A stretch of DNA of 64,000 nt from Sphingopyxis macrogoltabida (GTDB lineage: Bacteria > Pseudomonadota > Alphaproteobacteria > Sphingomonadales > Sphingomonadaceae), in contig QFPJ01000015.1 in assembly GCA_003241685.1 (NCBI GenBank), positions 1 through 64,000 of the forward strand, in the 5' to 3' direction. The notes beneath the pieces were generated by a model. It was not told where the DNA came from and did not search any database. It saw only the letters and a program-made list of their open reading frames with translations. A program made the position numbers and the translations under genes. How positions within the stretch are numbered: position 1 is the first letter of the stretch; each line of letters starts with the position of its first letter. Positions 1 through 8,969 of this stretch are shown piece by piece.

Positions 1-581
1 GGCGGATCGACCTTATCCTGCTCGACGTCATGCTGCCGGGCGACAGCGGTATCGACCTGTGCCGCAAGGTCCGCGCAAGCAGCCATGTGCCGATCATCAT
101 GATCAGCGCGCGCGGTCAGGAGAACGACCGTGTGGCGGGGCTCGATGTCGGAGCCGACGATTATGTTCCCAAACCCTTTGGCCGGTCGGAGGTGCTTGCG
201 CGCGTGCGCGCGGTGTTGCGACGAATGCGCGACCCCCACGCGCCGCTCGATGCGCCGCTGCCCGAATGCTTCGAATTCGCATCGTGGCACTATCATGCGC
301 GGCGCCGCGAACTGATCTCCCCCTCGGGCGCGGAGGTCGATCTTACCGCTGCCGAACAGGACCTGCTCCTCGCCCTGCTCCGCAATCCGCAGCGGATGAT
401 CGGGCGCGAGCGATTGCTCGAATTATCGCGCAGCCGCATCGCATCCACGACCGACCGCAGCATCGACGTCCTGATCAGCAGGCTGCGGCGCAAGCTGGGC
501 GACGGACGCAAGATGCGCCCGCTCATCCGGACGGTCCGCGGCGTCGGCTATATGCTCGCCGCCGACGTCATCGTAAACTGA
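1..581 (+). CDS. OmpR-family response regulator, 5' end missing
   Basis: This is a two-component response regulator that binds DNA when phosphorylated. The reading frame is open from base 3, so the true start lies outside the window. The visible receiver part has the phospho-acceptor strand LILLDVMLPG and the conserved lysine region VPKPFGRSE. After a linker, a winged-helix output domain ends in the usual RTVRGVGYML. The sensor kinase gene starts 5 bp after its stop codon, so the two form a cognate pair. The TonB receptor downstream might be a target, but that is only position. The family call is secure; the signal sensed is unknown. Confidence 0.93.
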   Translation, partial: RIDLILLDVMLPGDSGIDLCRKVRASSHVPIIMISARGQENDRVAGLDVGADDYVPKPFGRSEVLARVRAVLRRMRDPHAPLDAPLPECFEFASWHYHARRRELISPSGAEVDLTAAEQDLLLALLRNPQRMIGRERLLELSRSRIASTTDRSIDVLISRLRRKLGDGRKMRPLIRTVRGVGYMLAADVIVN

Positions 582-586
582 TCCCC

Positions 587-1921
587 ATGCGCCTGCGTCT
601 TCCGGAGGCGATGGTCGGGCGGATTCTGCTCGTGCTCATCGCCGCGATCTTGCTCGAATTGCTCGGGAATCTCGCGCTCCAAAAATGGCAGGAACGCGAG
701 CTTCTTTCCGATCGGGAAATCGAACGGATCGCCGGCCGGCTGAGTGCGGCGGAAGCCGCCATCCTTACGCTTCCCCCCCGCGACCGCGGCGACCGACTGC
801 ACGACCTGGCCGATGGCGACCTGTCGCTGAACTGGGTGCCGCGTACCGTGATCACCGACTTCAGCGCCTCCTTCGCCCAGTTGCAAAGCCTGCGCGCCCG
901 CCTCGTCAAAGCCGCTCCGCGGTTGGCGCCGCGCGCGCTTCGACTCACCCTGATGCCATCGGCCGAACGCGGCAAACGCGATCTGGTCGGCGCGCTGCAA
1001 ATTGCCGACGGCAGCTTCATCACCTTCCGCCTCAGCCCCTATCTTGGTGCGCCGCCGGACCCGCGGCTGGTCATTCTCCTCCACCTGCTGCTCGTCGCGG
1101 CGGTGCTGAGTGTGGCGCTGGTGATGATCCGCGCCCTCGTTCGCCCGCTCAGCGACCTTGCCGCCGCCGCCGACCGGACGAGTGGTGGGCGGGCAAGCCC
1201 CATTGCCACCGATGGTCCCGCCGAAGTGCGCCGCGTCGCGAAGGCCTTTTCCGCGATGCAGGACCGGCTGTTTCGCGCGATGGACGATCAAACGCAGGCG
1301 CTTGTCGCCGTGTCGCACGATCTGCGCACGCCGATCCAGCGCCTTCGGCTCCGTACCGCTCTGTTGCGCGACGATGACGCCCGCGATGCGATGGGCGAGG
1401 ATCTGGCCGAAATGGAGAGCTTCATCGAAGCCACCCTGTCCTATTTCCGCAGCGGCGAGGACGAAGCTCCGCGGTTGATCGATGCGGCTGCCTTGGTCGC
1501 GACGGTGGTTGATACGGCGGCCGACCTTGGCGACGATATCACCTATCGCGGCCTCGACGAATTGCTGGTCATGGGGCGGCCGGTCACGATCCGGCGTATC
1601 CTGGCCAACCTGACCGACAATGCGCGGCGCCACGCCGGGCGTATCGAAATGACGCTTCGGGCGGAGGGTGCCGACCGCTTCACGATCGACATCGACGATG
1701 ACGGTCCAGGGATTCCCGCCGACAGGCGCGACGAGGCGCTGCTGCCGTTCCGCCGGCTCGACGAAGCCCGCGCCCGTGAATGCGGCGGTGCCGGGATCGG
1801 ACTCGCTGCCGCCCACAAGGCAGCGACTTCCATGGGCGGTTCGTTGACGCTGCGGGATAGCGCACTCGGGGGCCTCGGTGTCAACCTGTCGCTGCCGCGC
1901 GGAGACATGCCTTCTGCCTGA
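587..1921 (+). CDS. Membrane sensor histidine kinase
   Basis: This 444-residue inner-membrane kinase should autophosphorylate and pass phosphate to the regulator just upstream. I chose the ATG 5 bp after the regulator's stop; the frame is open further upstream, but that part overlaps the regulator. A transmembrane helix spans about residues 10-28 and a second about 161-184. Between them lies a periplasmic sensor region of about 130 residues that I do not recognise. A HAMP linker follows, then the H-box AVSHDLRTPI with His244, and an ATPase domain with an N-box (NLTDNARRHA) and G-boxes (DDDGPGIPADR, GAGIGLAAAH). All catalytic motifs are intact. The stimulus is unknown. Confidence 0.93.
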   Translation: MRLRLPEAMVGRILLVLIAAILLELLGNLALQKWQERELLSDREIERIAGRLSAAEAAILTLPPRDRGDRLHDLADGDLSLNWVPRTVITDFSASFAQLQSLRARLVKAAPRLAPRALRLTLMPSAERGKRDLVGALQIADGSFITFRLSPYLGAPPDPRLVILLHLLLVAAVLSVALVMIRALVRPLSDLAAAADRTSGGRASPIATDGPAEVRRVAKAFSAMQDRLFRAMDDQTQALVAVSHDLRTPIQRLRLRTALLRDDDARDAMGEDLAEMESFIEATLSYFRSGEDEAPRLIDAAALVATVVDTAADLGDDITYRGLDELLVMGRPVTIRRILANLTDNARRHAGRIEMTLRAEGADRFTIDIDDDGPGIPADRRDEALLPFRRLDEARARECGGAGIGLAAAHKAATSMGGSLTLRDSALGGLGVNLSLPRGDMPSA

Positions 1922-2012
1922 GCTTCGCGGCGCGTTTGTAACAAAGTGTTGCAGGACCTCCGGCTGCGCCACTTCCCGATTGACCCGAACCGGCGTCCGC
2001 ATCAGACGCGCC

Positions 2013-2045
2013 CCCGATATTTTGCAATTCATTCGCATTATCGGG
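2013..2045 (+). promoter_or_regulatory. Candidate Fur box and inverted repeat before a TonB receptor
   Basis: The stretch TTTTGCAATTCATTCGCATT resembles the GCAA-T-ATT-GCA pattern of proteobacterial Fur sites and lies only a few bases upstream of the receptor's ATG. It is enclosed by a perfect 7-bp inverted repeat, CCCGATA at 2013-2019 and TATCGGG at 2039-2045. The right arm overlaps the GGGAG ribosome binding site. Iron control would suit the receptor class. The assignment rests on motif resemblance only. Confidence 0.45.
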
Positions 2046-2052
2046 AGATAAC

Positions 2053-4419
2053 ATGACTGCTTTCCATCGCTCGACCGTCCGCCTTGGTGGCGGCAGTTGC
2101 TTCGCCGCCATGGCCGCCTTCATGGCCGCGCCTGCCGCCGCGGATGCAGGCGACGAAGCGCCCGCCGGGTCGGACATCGTCGTCACCGCCGCGGGCTACG
2201 AGCAGAAGATCACCGACGCCCCCGCCAGCATCACCGTGGTCACGGCAGAGGAATTGCGCCAGCGTCCCTATATGACGCTGATCGACGCGGTCCGCGACAT
2301 CGAGGGCGTCGACGTCGGCGAAACGTCCGACAAGACCGGCCAGCGCACGATCAGCATCCGCGGCATGGGATCGGACTATACGCTGATCCTGATCGACGGT
2401 CGCCGCCAGAACAATCATGGCGACATCTATCCCAACAACTTCGGCGGCAACCAGTTCAACCATATCCCGCCGCTCGACACGATCGAACGGATCGAGGTCA
2501 TCCGAGGTCCCGCCTCGACGCTCTACGGTGCCGATGCGCTGGGCGGGGTGATCAACATCATCACCAAGAAGGTGCTCGACCGCTGGACCGGCTCGGCGAC
2601 TTTCGGGCGCTCGATCCAGGAGGACACCGATTTCGGCGACGACATGACCTTCGACGCCGCCGTCAGCGGGCCAATCGTGCGCGGCCTGATTGGCGTCAAG
2701 CTGCGCGGTTCCTATTACAAGCGCTACCCGTCGGAACCCGATTTCGCGCCCGTCGTCGATCCCGCCGGCGTCGCGCACGTCCGCGGCCTCGGTTTCGGCG
2801 GGGGCGGCAAGACGGTCGCGAACACCAACCGCGCCTATGGCGGCTCGCTGACCTTCACCCCGTCGGCCGACCACAGCTTCATCTTCGACATCGACTATTC
2901 GAAACAGGTTTATAATAACACGCCGATCGTCGATCCCGACACCGGCGCCATCACCTATCCGCTCGGCACGCTCGACGGCATCGAAAGCATCTGGCGTGCG
3001 AGCGGCGGTGTCGTCCAGCCGCGCGTCGGCTATACCGAGGATCAGGTATTCGACCGCCTGTCGTGGGCCGGCAGCTATAACGGCGACTTCGGCTTCGCCC
3101 GCGCATTCCTGTCACTTGCCTATATCGAAACGAACAACAAGGGCCGCACCATGCCCTTCTCCGTCGCCGAGCGACAGTTGCTGCAACAGATGTTCAGCGG
3201 CACCGGTCCCTATGCCGGCATGCCGACCGCCCAACGCCGCGCGCTCGCCGAAAGCACCTTCCTGCCGCGCCCGCTACGCACGCTCGAAAGCGCGCAATAT
3301 ACGCTCGACGGCCGCGTCGACATCCCGATCGAAAATCTGGCGGGTCACCATAATTTCGTGGTCGGCGGCCAATATATCGACGGTACGCTCGACGACGGTG
3401 TCTTCGGTCTCGAGGCGGCGATCGGCGGCATCGACGCGGTGCAGGACCATCGCATCTGGTCGCTATTCGCCGAAGACAACTGGACGCCTGTCGAGGGCTT
3501 CAGCATCACCGGCGGCATCCGCTACGACAACCACAATCTCTTTGGCGGCCATTTCAGCCCGCGCCTCTACGCCAATTACACCATCTCGCCGACGCTGACG
3601 GTGAAGGGCGGCGTGAGCACCGGCTATAAAACGCCCAAGACCACGGACCTGTACGACGGCATTCGCGGCTTCGGCGGCCAAGGCACCAGCCCCTTCATCG
3701 GCAACCCCGATCTGAAGCCCGAATCCAGCGTCAACAGCGAGGTCGCGCTCTACTGGAACCCGTCGGCGAACAGCGGCCTCAACGTCACCTTGTTCCACAA
3801 CAAGTTCAAGGACAAGATCGACACGACGATCGTTCAGCCCTGCGCGCTGACCAATTTCGTGCGGCCCTGCGCCAATCTGGGCGATTATTATACCGTGCTC
3901 GGCCTGGGCAGCACGATCAGCATCCCGTTCAACGTCGACAAGGCGCGCATCAAGGGCGCCGAGGTCGCGGGCCGCTATCAATTCTTCCCTGGCCTGTCGC
4001 TGCGCGCCAATTACACCTATACCGACAGCAAGCAGCAGACCGGCGCCTCCGCGGGCCAGCCCTTGACCCAGTCGGCCAAGCATATGGCGAATGCGACGAT
4101 CGACTGGCAGCCGCTCGACGGCCTGTCGGCGCAGCTCTCGACCGAACATCGCTCGCGCCGCTATCGCGGCGTCTCGGCCAACGGCGACCATCTCTACTAC
4201 AAGAGCTACACGGTGCTGAACTTTGGCGCGCAATATGGCATCAACGATCACCTGACGATCAGCGGCCGCGTGAACAATATCCTCAACCGCGACTTCCGCG
4301 ACTATGACGTCGATTTTGGTCAGCCCGTAAACGGCGTCTATACGCCCACCTACATCGATCACTACAACAACAAGGACAAGGCGCGCAGCTATTGGGTGAG
4401 CGTCAACGCGCGCTTCTGA
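2053..4419 (+). CDS. TonB-dependent receptor, siderophore (FepA/CirA) type
   Basis: This 788-residue outer-membrane beta-barrel receptor uses TonB energy to import a ligand. A signal peptide of about 30 residues (Ala-rich, ending near APAAADA) is followed by the TonB box region DIVVTAAGYEQ. The plug domain includes ISIRGMGSDYTLILIDGRR and IERIEVIRGPASTLYGADAL. The barrel ends in an aromatic C-terminus (SYWVSVNARF). The plug resembles ferric-enterobactin and colicin I receptors more than the longer catabolic receptors elsewhere in this window. A GGGAG site precedes the ATG, and a Fur-like site lies just upstream. An iron chelate is the likely substrate, although cobalamin or other ligands cannot be excluded. 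Confidence 0.9.
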   Translation: MTAFHRSTVRLGGGSCFAAMAAFMAAPAAADAGDEAPAGSDIVVTAAGYEQKITDAPASITVVTAEELRQRPYMTLIDAVRDIEGVDVGETSDKTGQRTISIRGMGSDYTLILIDGRRQNNHGDIYPNNFGGNQFNHIPPLDTIERIEVIRGPASTLYGADALGGVINIITKKVLDRWTGSATFGRSIQEDTDFGDDMTFDAAVSGPIVRGLIGVKLRGSYYKRYPSEPDFAPVVDPAGVAHVRGLGFGGGGKTVANTNRAYGGSLTFTPSADHSFIFDIDYSKQVYNNTPIVDPDTGAITYPLGTLDGIESIWRASGGVVQPRVGYTEDQVFDRLSWAGSYNGDFGFARAFLSLAYIETNNKGRTMPFSVAERQLLQQMFSGTGPYAGMPTAQRRALAESTFLPRPLRTLESAQYTLDGRVDIPIENLAGHHNFVVGGQYIDGTLDDGVFGLEAAIGGIDAVQDHRIWSLFAEDNWTPVEGFSITGGIRYDNHNLFGGHFSPRLYANYTISPTLTVKGGVSTGYKTPKTTDLYDGIRGFGGQGTSPFIGNPDLKPESSVNSEVALYWNPSANSGLNVTLFHNKFKDKIDTTIVQPCALTNFVRPCANLGDYYTVLGLGSTISIPFNVDKARIKGAEVAGRYQFFPGLSLRANYTYTDSKQQTGASAGQPLTQSAKHMANATIDWQPLDGLSAQLSTEHRSRRYRGVSANGDHLYYKSYTVLNFGAQYGINDHLTISGRVNNILNRDFRDYDVDFGQPVNGVYTPTYIDHYNNKDKARSYWVSVNARF

Positions 4420-4632
4420 ACAGCGGCCAACCCTCCTGCCGACGGCATGCGGGCCGGCGACGCTTTGTCGCCCCCCGCGACGGCCGGCGGCACCGAGGCT
4501 CTTGGTGCCCGCGGTTGTCCGGGCGCTTTTAAGAGAGTGGACGTTCAAGGCCCTTCCGACCGCTCGCGCTTGGGGCCGGACGTCTTCACATACGCGTTGC
4601 GGGCTGCCGAACGGCAGCGAAGGATTGGCGTC

Positions 4633-6312
4633 CTACGGCGACGGCGGCGGCGACGCCGCTTCGCGCAGCACGACCTTATGGATCTTGCCCGTCACCGTTT
4701 TGGGCAAATCGTCGAGAATCTCGAACAATCGCGGCTGTTTGTAACCCGTCAGGCGAGCGCGGCAGAAGGTGCGTAGATCATCTTCGTCGGCGATCGCGCC
4801 GGGTTTGAGCGAAACGACGGCCTTGACCGTTTCACCGCGATAGGGATCGGGCACGCCGATGACGGCCGCTTCGCGAACGGCGGGATGCGAATAGATGACA
4901 TCCTCGACCTCCGTCGGCCATACTTTGAAGCCCGAAGCGATGATGACGTCCTTCTTTCGGTCGACCAGAAAGATCCAACCTTCAGGATTCATGATCGCGA
5001 CATCGCCGGATTTCAGCCAGCCGTCCGCGGTTAAGACTGCCGCCGTTTCGGCCTCGCGTCCCCAATAGCCGGCCATGATCTGCGGTCCGCGCATCCACAA
5101 CTCGCCTTCGGTTCCGGCAGGAACGACGATGCCTTCGTCGTCGCAAACCAGGATTTCGACCCCGGGGATCGGTATTCCGATCGAGAGAACGCCGCGTTCC
5201 TCGTCCGCCGGGATCGGAACGCCGAAGGGCGTGAAGACGGTGGGTGCCGTGGTTTCGGTCATGCCGTAACCGATGTAGAGCGACACGCCGAGACGGTCGT
5301 TGACCTCGGCGTGGAGCGCGGGCGGCACGGGTGCCCCGCCCGTCGTCACGGCGTCGAAGGAGCGGAAGTCGTCGGCGGTGGCGCCGGGCGCATTCATCAG
5401 AGCGTTATAGGCGGTGATCGCGGCCGTGATGTTCGTCGGGCGATGCCGGCGGATGAGCGGCAGAACCAGATCCGCCTGCATCCTGTACGGCAGGACAAGC
5501 GATGCGCCCGAAACGACGGCCGCGCCAAGATGGCAGACATAGCCGGTGATATGGAACAGCGGGGCCGCGGCCAAAATCCGGCCGTCGGCATGCACGGACG
5601 TCAGGTTCCGGTACATCAGCGCATTCGACACGATGCTTCTGTGTCTGACCATCGCGCCGCGCGGAGTTCCGGTGGTTCCCGACGTATACATGATGAGGCC
5701 AAGATCGTCCCCGGACAGATTTACGGGTTCGGCTCGCCGCGCCCGGTGGGACTCCAGGATGCCGGTCAGGCTGCGCCCATCCTCGCGAACAGGAAACGCC
5801 TCGTCCCTGAAATCCTCCGGCGCCGTCAAAATGATCGCCGCGTCGAGGCCGGCCGCAACCAGCCCGCTCTCGATTTCGGCAAGCTGCCCCGGATCGGCCA
5901 CCACCACTTTGGGGGTGCAGTCCGTGAATATCCGCGCCAGTTCGGGGCCACGGTACAGCGGATTGCTCGGCACGGGGATTGCGCCAAGCTTCCACGCCGC
6001 AAAAACCGCGACCACAAAGCCGGGAACGTTCTGAAGAATGATCGCGACCCGGTCGCCATGCGATACGCCCCGGTCCGACATCCACGCCGCGAAGGCGTCG
6101 CTCATCCGGTCCAGTTCCGCCCAGCCGATTTCGGATTCGAAATACCGCAGCGCGGCCCGGCCGCCATGTTCCCCAACGGTTGCGTCCAGCCAGTCGAGCA
6201 TCGTCGGGAAAGGGCTTTCCGGCAGGGTCCATCCCGCCGGATACAGCTTCTCCCAAGGCTTTGCCGCATAGAATGCGGCTGCCGGATCGTCTGGGTAAGC
6301 AGACAGGCTCAT
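4633..6312 (-). CDS. Acyl-CoA synthetase (AMP-forming, class I adenylate-forming)
   Basis: This 559-residue enzyme activates a carboxylic acid to its acyl-AMP and then to the CoA thioester. The P-loop reads LIMYTSGTTGTPRGAM, followed by GYGMTETTAPT, the hinge region SGDVAIMNPEGWIFLVDRKK, and the C-terminal catalytic lysine motif KTVTGKIHKVVLRE. The ATG overlaps the stop of the upstream esterase gene (ATGA), so the two are translationally coupled. An open frame continues upstream of this ATG but lies inside the esterase and has no family similarity. In this neighbourhood the substrate is probably an aromatic or side-chain acid. The specificity cannot be read from the sequence. Confidence 0.93.
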   Translation of the reverse strand: MSLSAYPDDPAAAFYAAKPWEKLYPAGWTLPESPFPTMLDWLDATVGEHGGRAALRYFESEIGWAELDRMSDAFAAWMSDRGVSHGDRVAIILQNVPGFVVAVFAAWKLGAIPVPSNPLYRGPELARIFTDCTPKVVVADPGQLAEIESGLVAAGLDAAIILTAPEDFRDEAFPVREDGRSLTGILESHRARRAEPVNLSGDDLGLIMYTSGTTGTPRGAMVRHRSIVSNALMYRNLTSVHADGRILAAAPLFHITGYVCHLGAAVVSGASLVLPYRMQADLVLPLIRRHRPTNITAAITAYNALMNAPGATADDFRSFDAVTTGGAPVPPALHAEVNDRLGVSLYIGYGMTETTAPTVFTPFGVPIPADEERGVLSIGIPIPGVEILVCDDEGIVVPAGTEGELWMRGPQIMAGYWGREAETAAVLTADGWLKSGDVAIMNPEGWIFLVDRKKDVIIASGFKVWPTEVEDVIYSHPAVREAAVIGVPDPYRGETVKAVVSLKPGAIADEDDLRTFCRARLTGYKQPRLFEILDDLPKTVTGKIHKVVLREAASPPPSP

Positions 6313-7799
6313 TGCTTTGCTCCTATGCCGAGGACGCCGCACAGAAAGTCGATCTGGGCTTCGCGCCATTCGGCGCGGACCGTCGTCGTTTCCCCAAGCT
6401 CCACGAAAGATCCGCTGCGTGCGTCGGGCCAGGCAACCCCGTCGATCGTGCCGGGTATGCCGGTCGCCGCGAAACGCACCCAGGCACGACGGATCGATTC
6501 GGACAGGCTGACGTCCCGCGCATCGGGTTCCACCGTCGCACCGCCGATCGGCGGCTGGTCGAGATGGCCGAAAACATATGGGACTTCGCCGCCATGATGC
6601 GGGCCGTCGGACGCCCCCGCCCGTTTCTTGGTGAACAGGTAGCGAAAGGTGCGGGGTTGATGCTCGCCCAGCCTGCGGGCCAGTTCCCGCGCGCCGAGCT
6701 GAAACTGTGTATCGCCGAACAAGGCGGCGATCGCCGGGCGGGCGTCGGCATCGGTTGTCGCGGGATAAAGCTGTTCGGCCTTTCGGGCCGCGGGGCCGAA
6801 ATCGGCTCGAAGAATAGCCGACCAATCTTCCCGATTGTCGATTTTCCACGCCGCCACAAGGCGGCTTCCTTCGTCGGTGTTGCTTCCCACGATAGCGGGA
6901 ACCGCGTAAATCTGTCCGGTCGAAAAGGCCACATGCTCGTCAGCGGGAACGACCCAGCCGTCGCGGATCGGCCTCAGGATGCGCGCCGACGTCAGGCTGC
7001 GCTGGGCCGGGACGAGCCGCGTTTCGAGCGCGAGTATTTCCTCGGCCGATCTGCGGCGCAAATCGGCGACCGGGCCAAGCTTTACCCCCTCGATCATGGC
7101 TTGGTCGAGGCGCGCCAGCGGCCGGAAGGCGCCCGCGCTTTCCAGAATAGCCTGATGGAAAAGGCCCTTGGCGAGCGGCGAGACGAGCAGCAATGCCGCC
7201 GCCGCGCCCCCCGACGAAACGCCGAAGATCGTGATGCGATCGGGGTTGCCGCCAAAGGCCGCGATATTGTCCCGAATCCAGCGCAGCGCCGCGATCTGAT
7301 CCAGCAGCGAATAATTGCCTGCACTGTTCGCTATCGATTCGGCCGCCAAATCGGGATGCGCAAGAAAACCGAAAATTCCGAGGCGAAAGCCGACCGAGAT
7401 GCAGATGACGCCCTCTCGCGCAAACGCGGCGGGATCGGTGCGCCTGTCCGACGCGCTGCCGAACATGAAGGAGCCGCCGTGGAACCAGACCATGACGGGA
7501 AGGTGCTCGCCCCCTCCTTCGGGAACGGCAATATTGAGATAGAGGCAGTCTTCACCCGCCCCCGGTGCCCGCGAATGCGCCTGCAGGGGCGAAGGCCGCT
7601 GCATGGCGTCCGGGCCGAATTCCGTCGCGTCCCGAACGCCTGTCCATTGCGGCGCGGCTATCGGCGCCCGCCAGCGGTTCGCGCCGGTCGGCGGCGCCGC
7701 ATAGGGAACCGCGCGAAATTCGGTTGCCCCCGGGGTTCGCACGCCCCGCAAGGCGCCCGCGGGAGCCTGCACGATCACCGTGTCGCCCGCTTCGCTCAC
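6309..7799 (-). CDS. Type-B carboxylesterase (para-nitrobenzyl-esterase-like)
   Basis: This 496-residue serine esterase is cytoplasmic as far as can be seen, with no signal peptide. It starts with GTG in a GTGA overlap with the dioxygenase gene before it. Family signatures are EDCLYLNI (83-90), the oxyanion strand VMVWFHGGSF (about 102-111), and the nucleophile elbow GVSSGG with Ser196, a variant of the usual GESAGG. The acidic and His parts lie in SNTDEGSRL and the HHGGEVPYVF region. Its position between a ring-cleaving dioxygenase and a CoA ligase suggests that it hydrolyses an ester made or used in this pathway. One candidate is a methyl ester from ring cleavage of an O-methylated catechol. 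That role is inference. Confidence 0.92.
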   Translation of the reverse strand: MSEAGDTVIVQAPAGALRGVRTPGATEFRAVPYAAPPTGANRWRAPIAAPQWTGVRDATEFGPDAMQRPSPLQAHSRAPGAGEDCLYLNIAVPEGGGEHLPVMVWFHGGSFMFGSASDRRTDPAAFAREGVICISVGFRLGIFGFLAHPDLAAESIANSAGNYSLLDQIAALRWIRDNIAAFGGNPDRITIFGVSSGGAAAALLLVSPLAKGLFHQAILESAGAFRPLARLDQAMIEGVKLGPVADLRRRSAEEILALETRLVPAQRSLTSARILRPIRDGWVVPADEHVAFSTGQIYAVPAIVGSNTDEGSRLVAAWKIDNREDWSAILRADFGPAARKAEQLYPATTDADARPAIAALFGDTQFQLGARELARRLGEHQPRTFRYLFTKKRAGASDGPHHGGEVPYVFGHLDQPPIGGATVEPDARDVSLSESIRRAWVRFAATGIPGTIDGVAWPDARSGSFVELGETTTVRAEWREAQIDFLCGVLGIGAKQ

Positions 7800-8797
7800 G
7801 CGTCGTCGAACCGCCAGGACGCAAAGGCCGCGCCGACGCCCGTGCCGGCCGGGGTCCGATAGAGCGGCACATATTCGGTCCAGCTCGAAGGACGCCCCGC
7901 AAGCGCACCAATGGCCAGAATCCAGTTCAATATTTCGGAGGAGCCCGACAGAAGCGCCTCGCGAGGAATGGTCCGCAGCGCCGGGGTGTCGCCGGTCTGG
8001 ATCGCATTCAACACACGCTGGTCAAGCTCTTCATCGACGACGAAATGGCTGAGCCCTCCCGAAGCGATGATGGCCACGCGCAGATCGGGTTCCCAATCCT
8101 CGATCGCCGCGCGGATATGACCGCCGATGTCGAAACAACGTGCGGCGCTCAGGACGTTGGGCGGGAAATAGGTGTTGAGCAGGATCGGCACCACGGGAAT
8201 GCGCCGGTCGCCGAAAAGCCGCCGGATCACGAAGCCATAGGCATGGCCGAAGCCGGCGCGCGCCGGGTCGCTGACGCGCGCCGAGCTCCCGATGTCGACG
8301 TCCCTGTCCAAAAGTCCCTGGATCAATGCAAGTGCAAGGTCCTGCTTGCCGGGGAAGACATGATAGTCGTCCATCGCATACCCCTTTCGCGCCGTTACGC
8401 GCCATTGGGGCAGTCCGTCCTCGGGCGAGGAATGCATGACCATCTCTTCGCCATAGAAGATGGCGATCGCGGGCAAATTCTCCATCCCGAACAATTCATC
8501 CTGATCGTCGCCCACGATGATGACGACATCCGGCGCCGCGGCGTCGAGATCGGCGGCGAGACGATCGAGCGCGGCCGAACAGGCGGCCGCCTTCTCGGTC
8601 AGCCTGCCGATCTCGATCTCGCTTTCATACTTGCCGTCCGACAGCGCGAGAAGCTGAGGATAGTCGAGCATCCGCCCGTCCGACAGATTCAGCGCCTTGC
8701 TGGCATAGTCGGCCTTGGCCCGCTCGACCCAGTGACCAGGGTCCAGCGTCAGCATTGGCGAGTGCGCGGTTCCTGCGGCATATACGATCTTGGCCAT
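7796..8797 (-). CDS. Class III extradiol ring-cleavage dioxygenase (LigB superfamily, DesZ/LigZ-like)
   Basis: This 333-residue protein should be a non-haem Fe(II) dioxygenase that opens a catecholic ring. The N-terminus has the metal-ligand segment GTAHSPMLTL with His12. Further on are VVIIVGDDQDE, a mid-domain FGHAYGFVIR, and GGLSHFVVDEEL near residue 245, all typical of LigB-type enzymes. The length fits the single-subunit group that includes 3-O-methylgallate dioxygenase DesZ and the biphenyl dioxygenase LigZ, not the two-subunit LigAB or the roughly 420-residue gallate dioxygenase DesB. The ATG has a GGGAG-type site upstream. It is the first gene of a three-gene overlapping operon, divergent from an MFS carrier. 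The exact substrate is undetermined. Confidence 0.85.
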   Translation of the reverse strand: MAKIVYAAGTAHSPMLTLDPGHWVERAKADYASKALNLSDGRMLDYPQLLALSDGKYESEIEIGRLTEKAAACSAALDRLAADLDAAAPDVVIIVGDDQDELFGMENLPAIAIFYGEEMVMHSSPEDGLPQWRVTARKGYAMDDYHVFPGKQDLALALIQGLLDRDVDIGSSARVSDPARAGFGHAYGFVIRRLFGDRRIPVVPILLNTYFPPNVLSAARCFDIGGHIRAAIEDWEPDLRVAIIASGGLSHFVVDEELDQRVLNAIQTGDTPALRTIPREALLSGSSEILNWILAIGALAGRPSSWTEYVPLYRTPAGTGVGAAFASWRFDDA

Positions 8798-8890
8798 GGC
8801 CTCTCCCTCGTTCCCGGCAGGAACATTCCATCCTTAGTTGGCGTCCTATTGCGTCGCGCACCGGGTCGCGTCAACCAAGAGACAGCAATT

Positions 8891-8919
8891 ACTTATAGCA
8901 TTTGTCCACATGTTATAGT
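8891..8919. promoter_or_regulatory. Imperfect palindrome in a divergent promoter region
   Basis: An imperfect dyad lies between the dioxygenase operon (minus) and the MFS operon (plus). The left arm is ACTTATAGCAT and the right arm ATGTTATAGT; the reverse complement of the right arm, ACTATAACAT, matches the left arm with one gap and one mismatch. TATAGT in the right arm could also serve as a -10 element for the MFS gene. The dyad is well placed to be an operator for a regulator controlling both units, but no regulator gene is adjacent. Confidence 0.4.
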
Positions 8920-8969
8920 GCGCGGGAAAAGGGGAATGTTAGGTCGGCTGCCAAGGGAGAGAAAAGACC

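Noticed and set aside
4489..4509. Hairpin GGCACCGAG/CTTGGTGCC after the first TonB receptor gene, with another small stem at 4456-4472.
   Set aside because: Neither is followed by a T run, so I do not call a terminator. The 213-bp spacer holds nothing else I can support.
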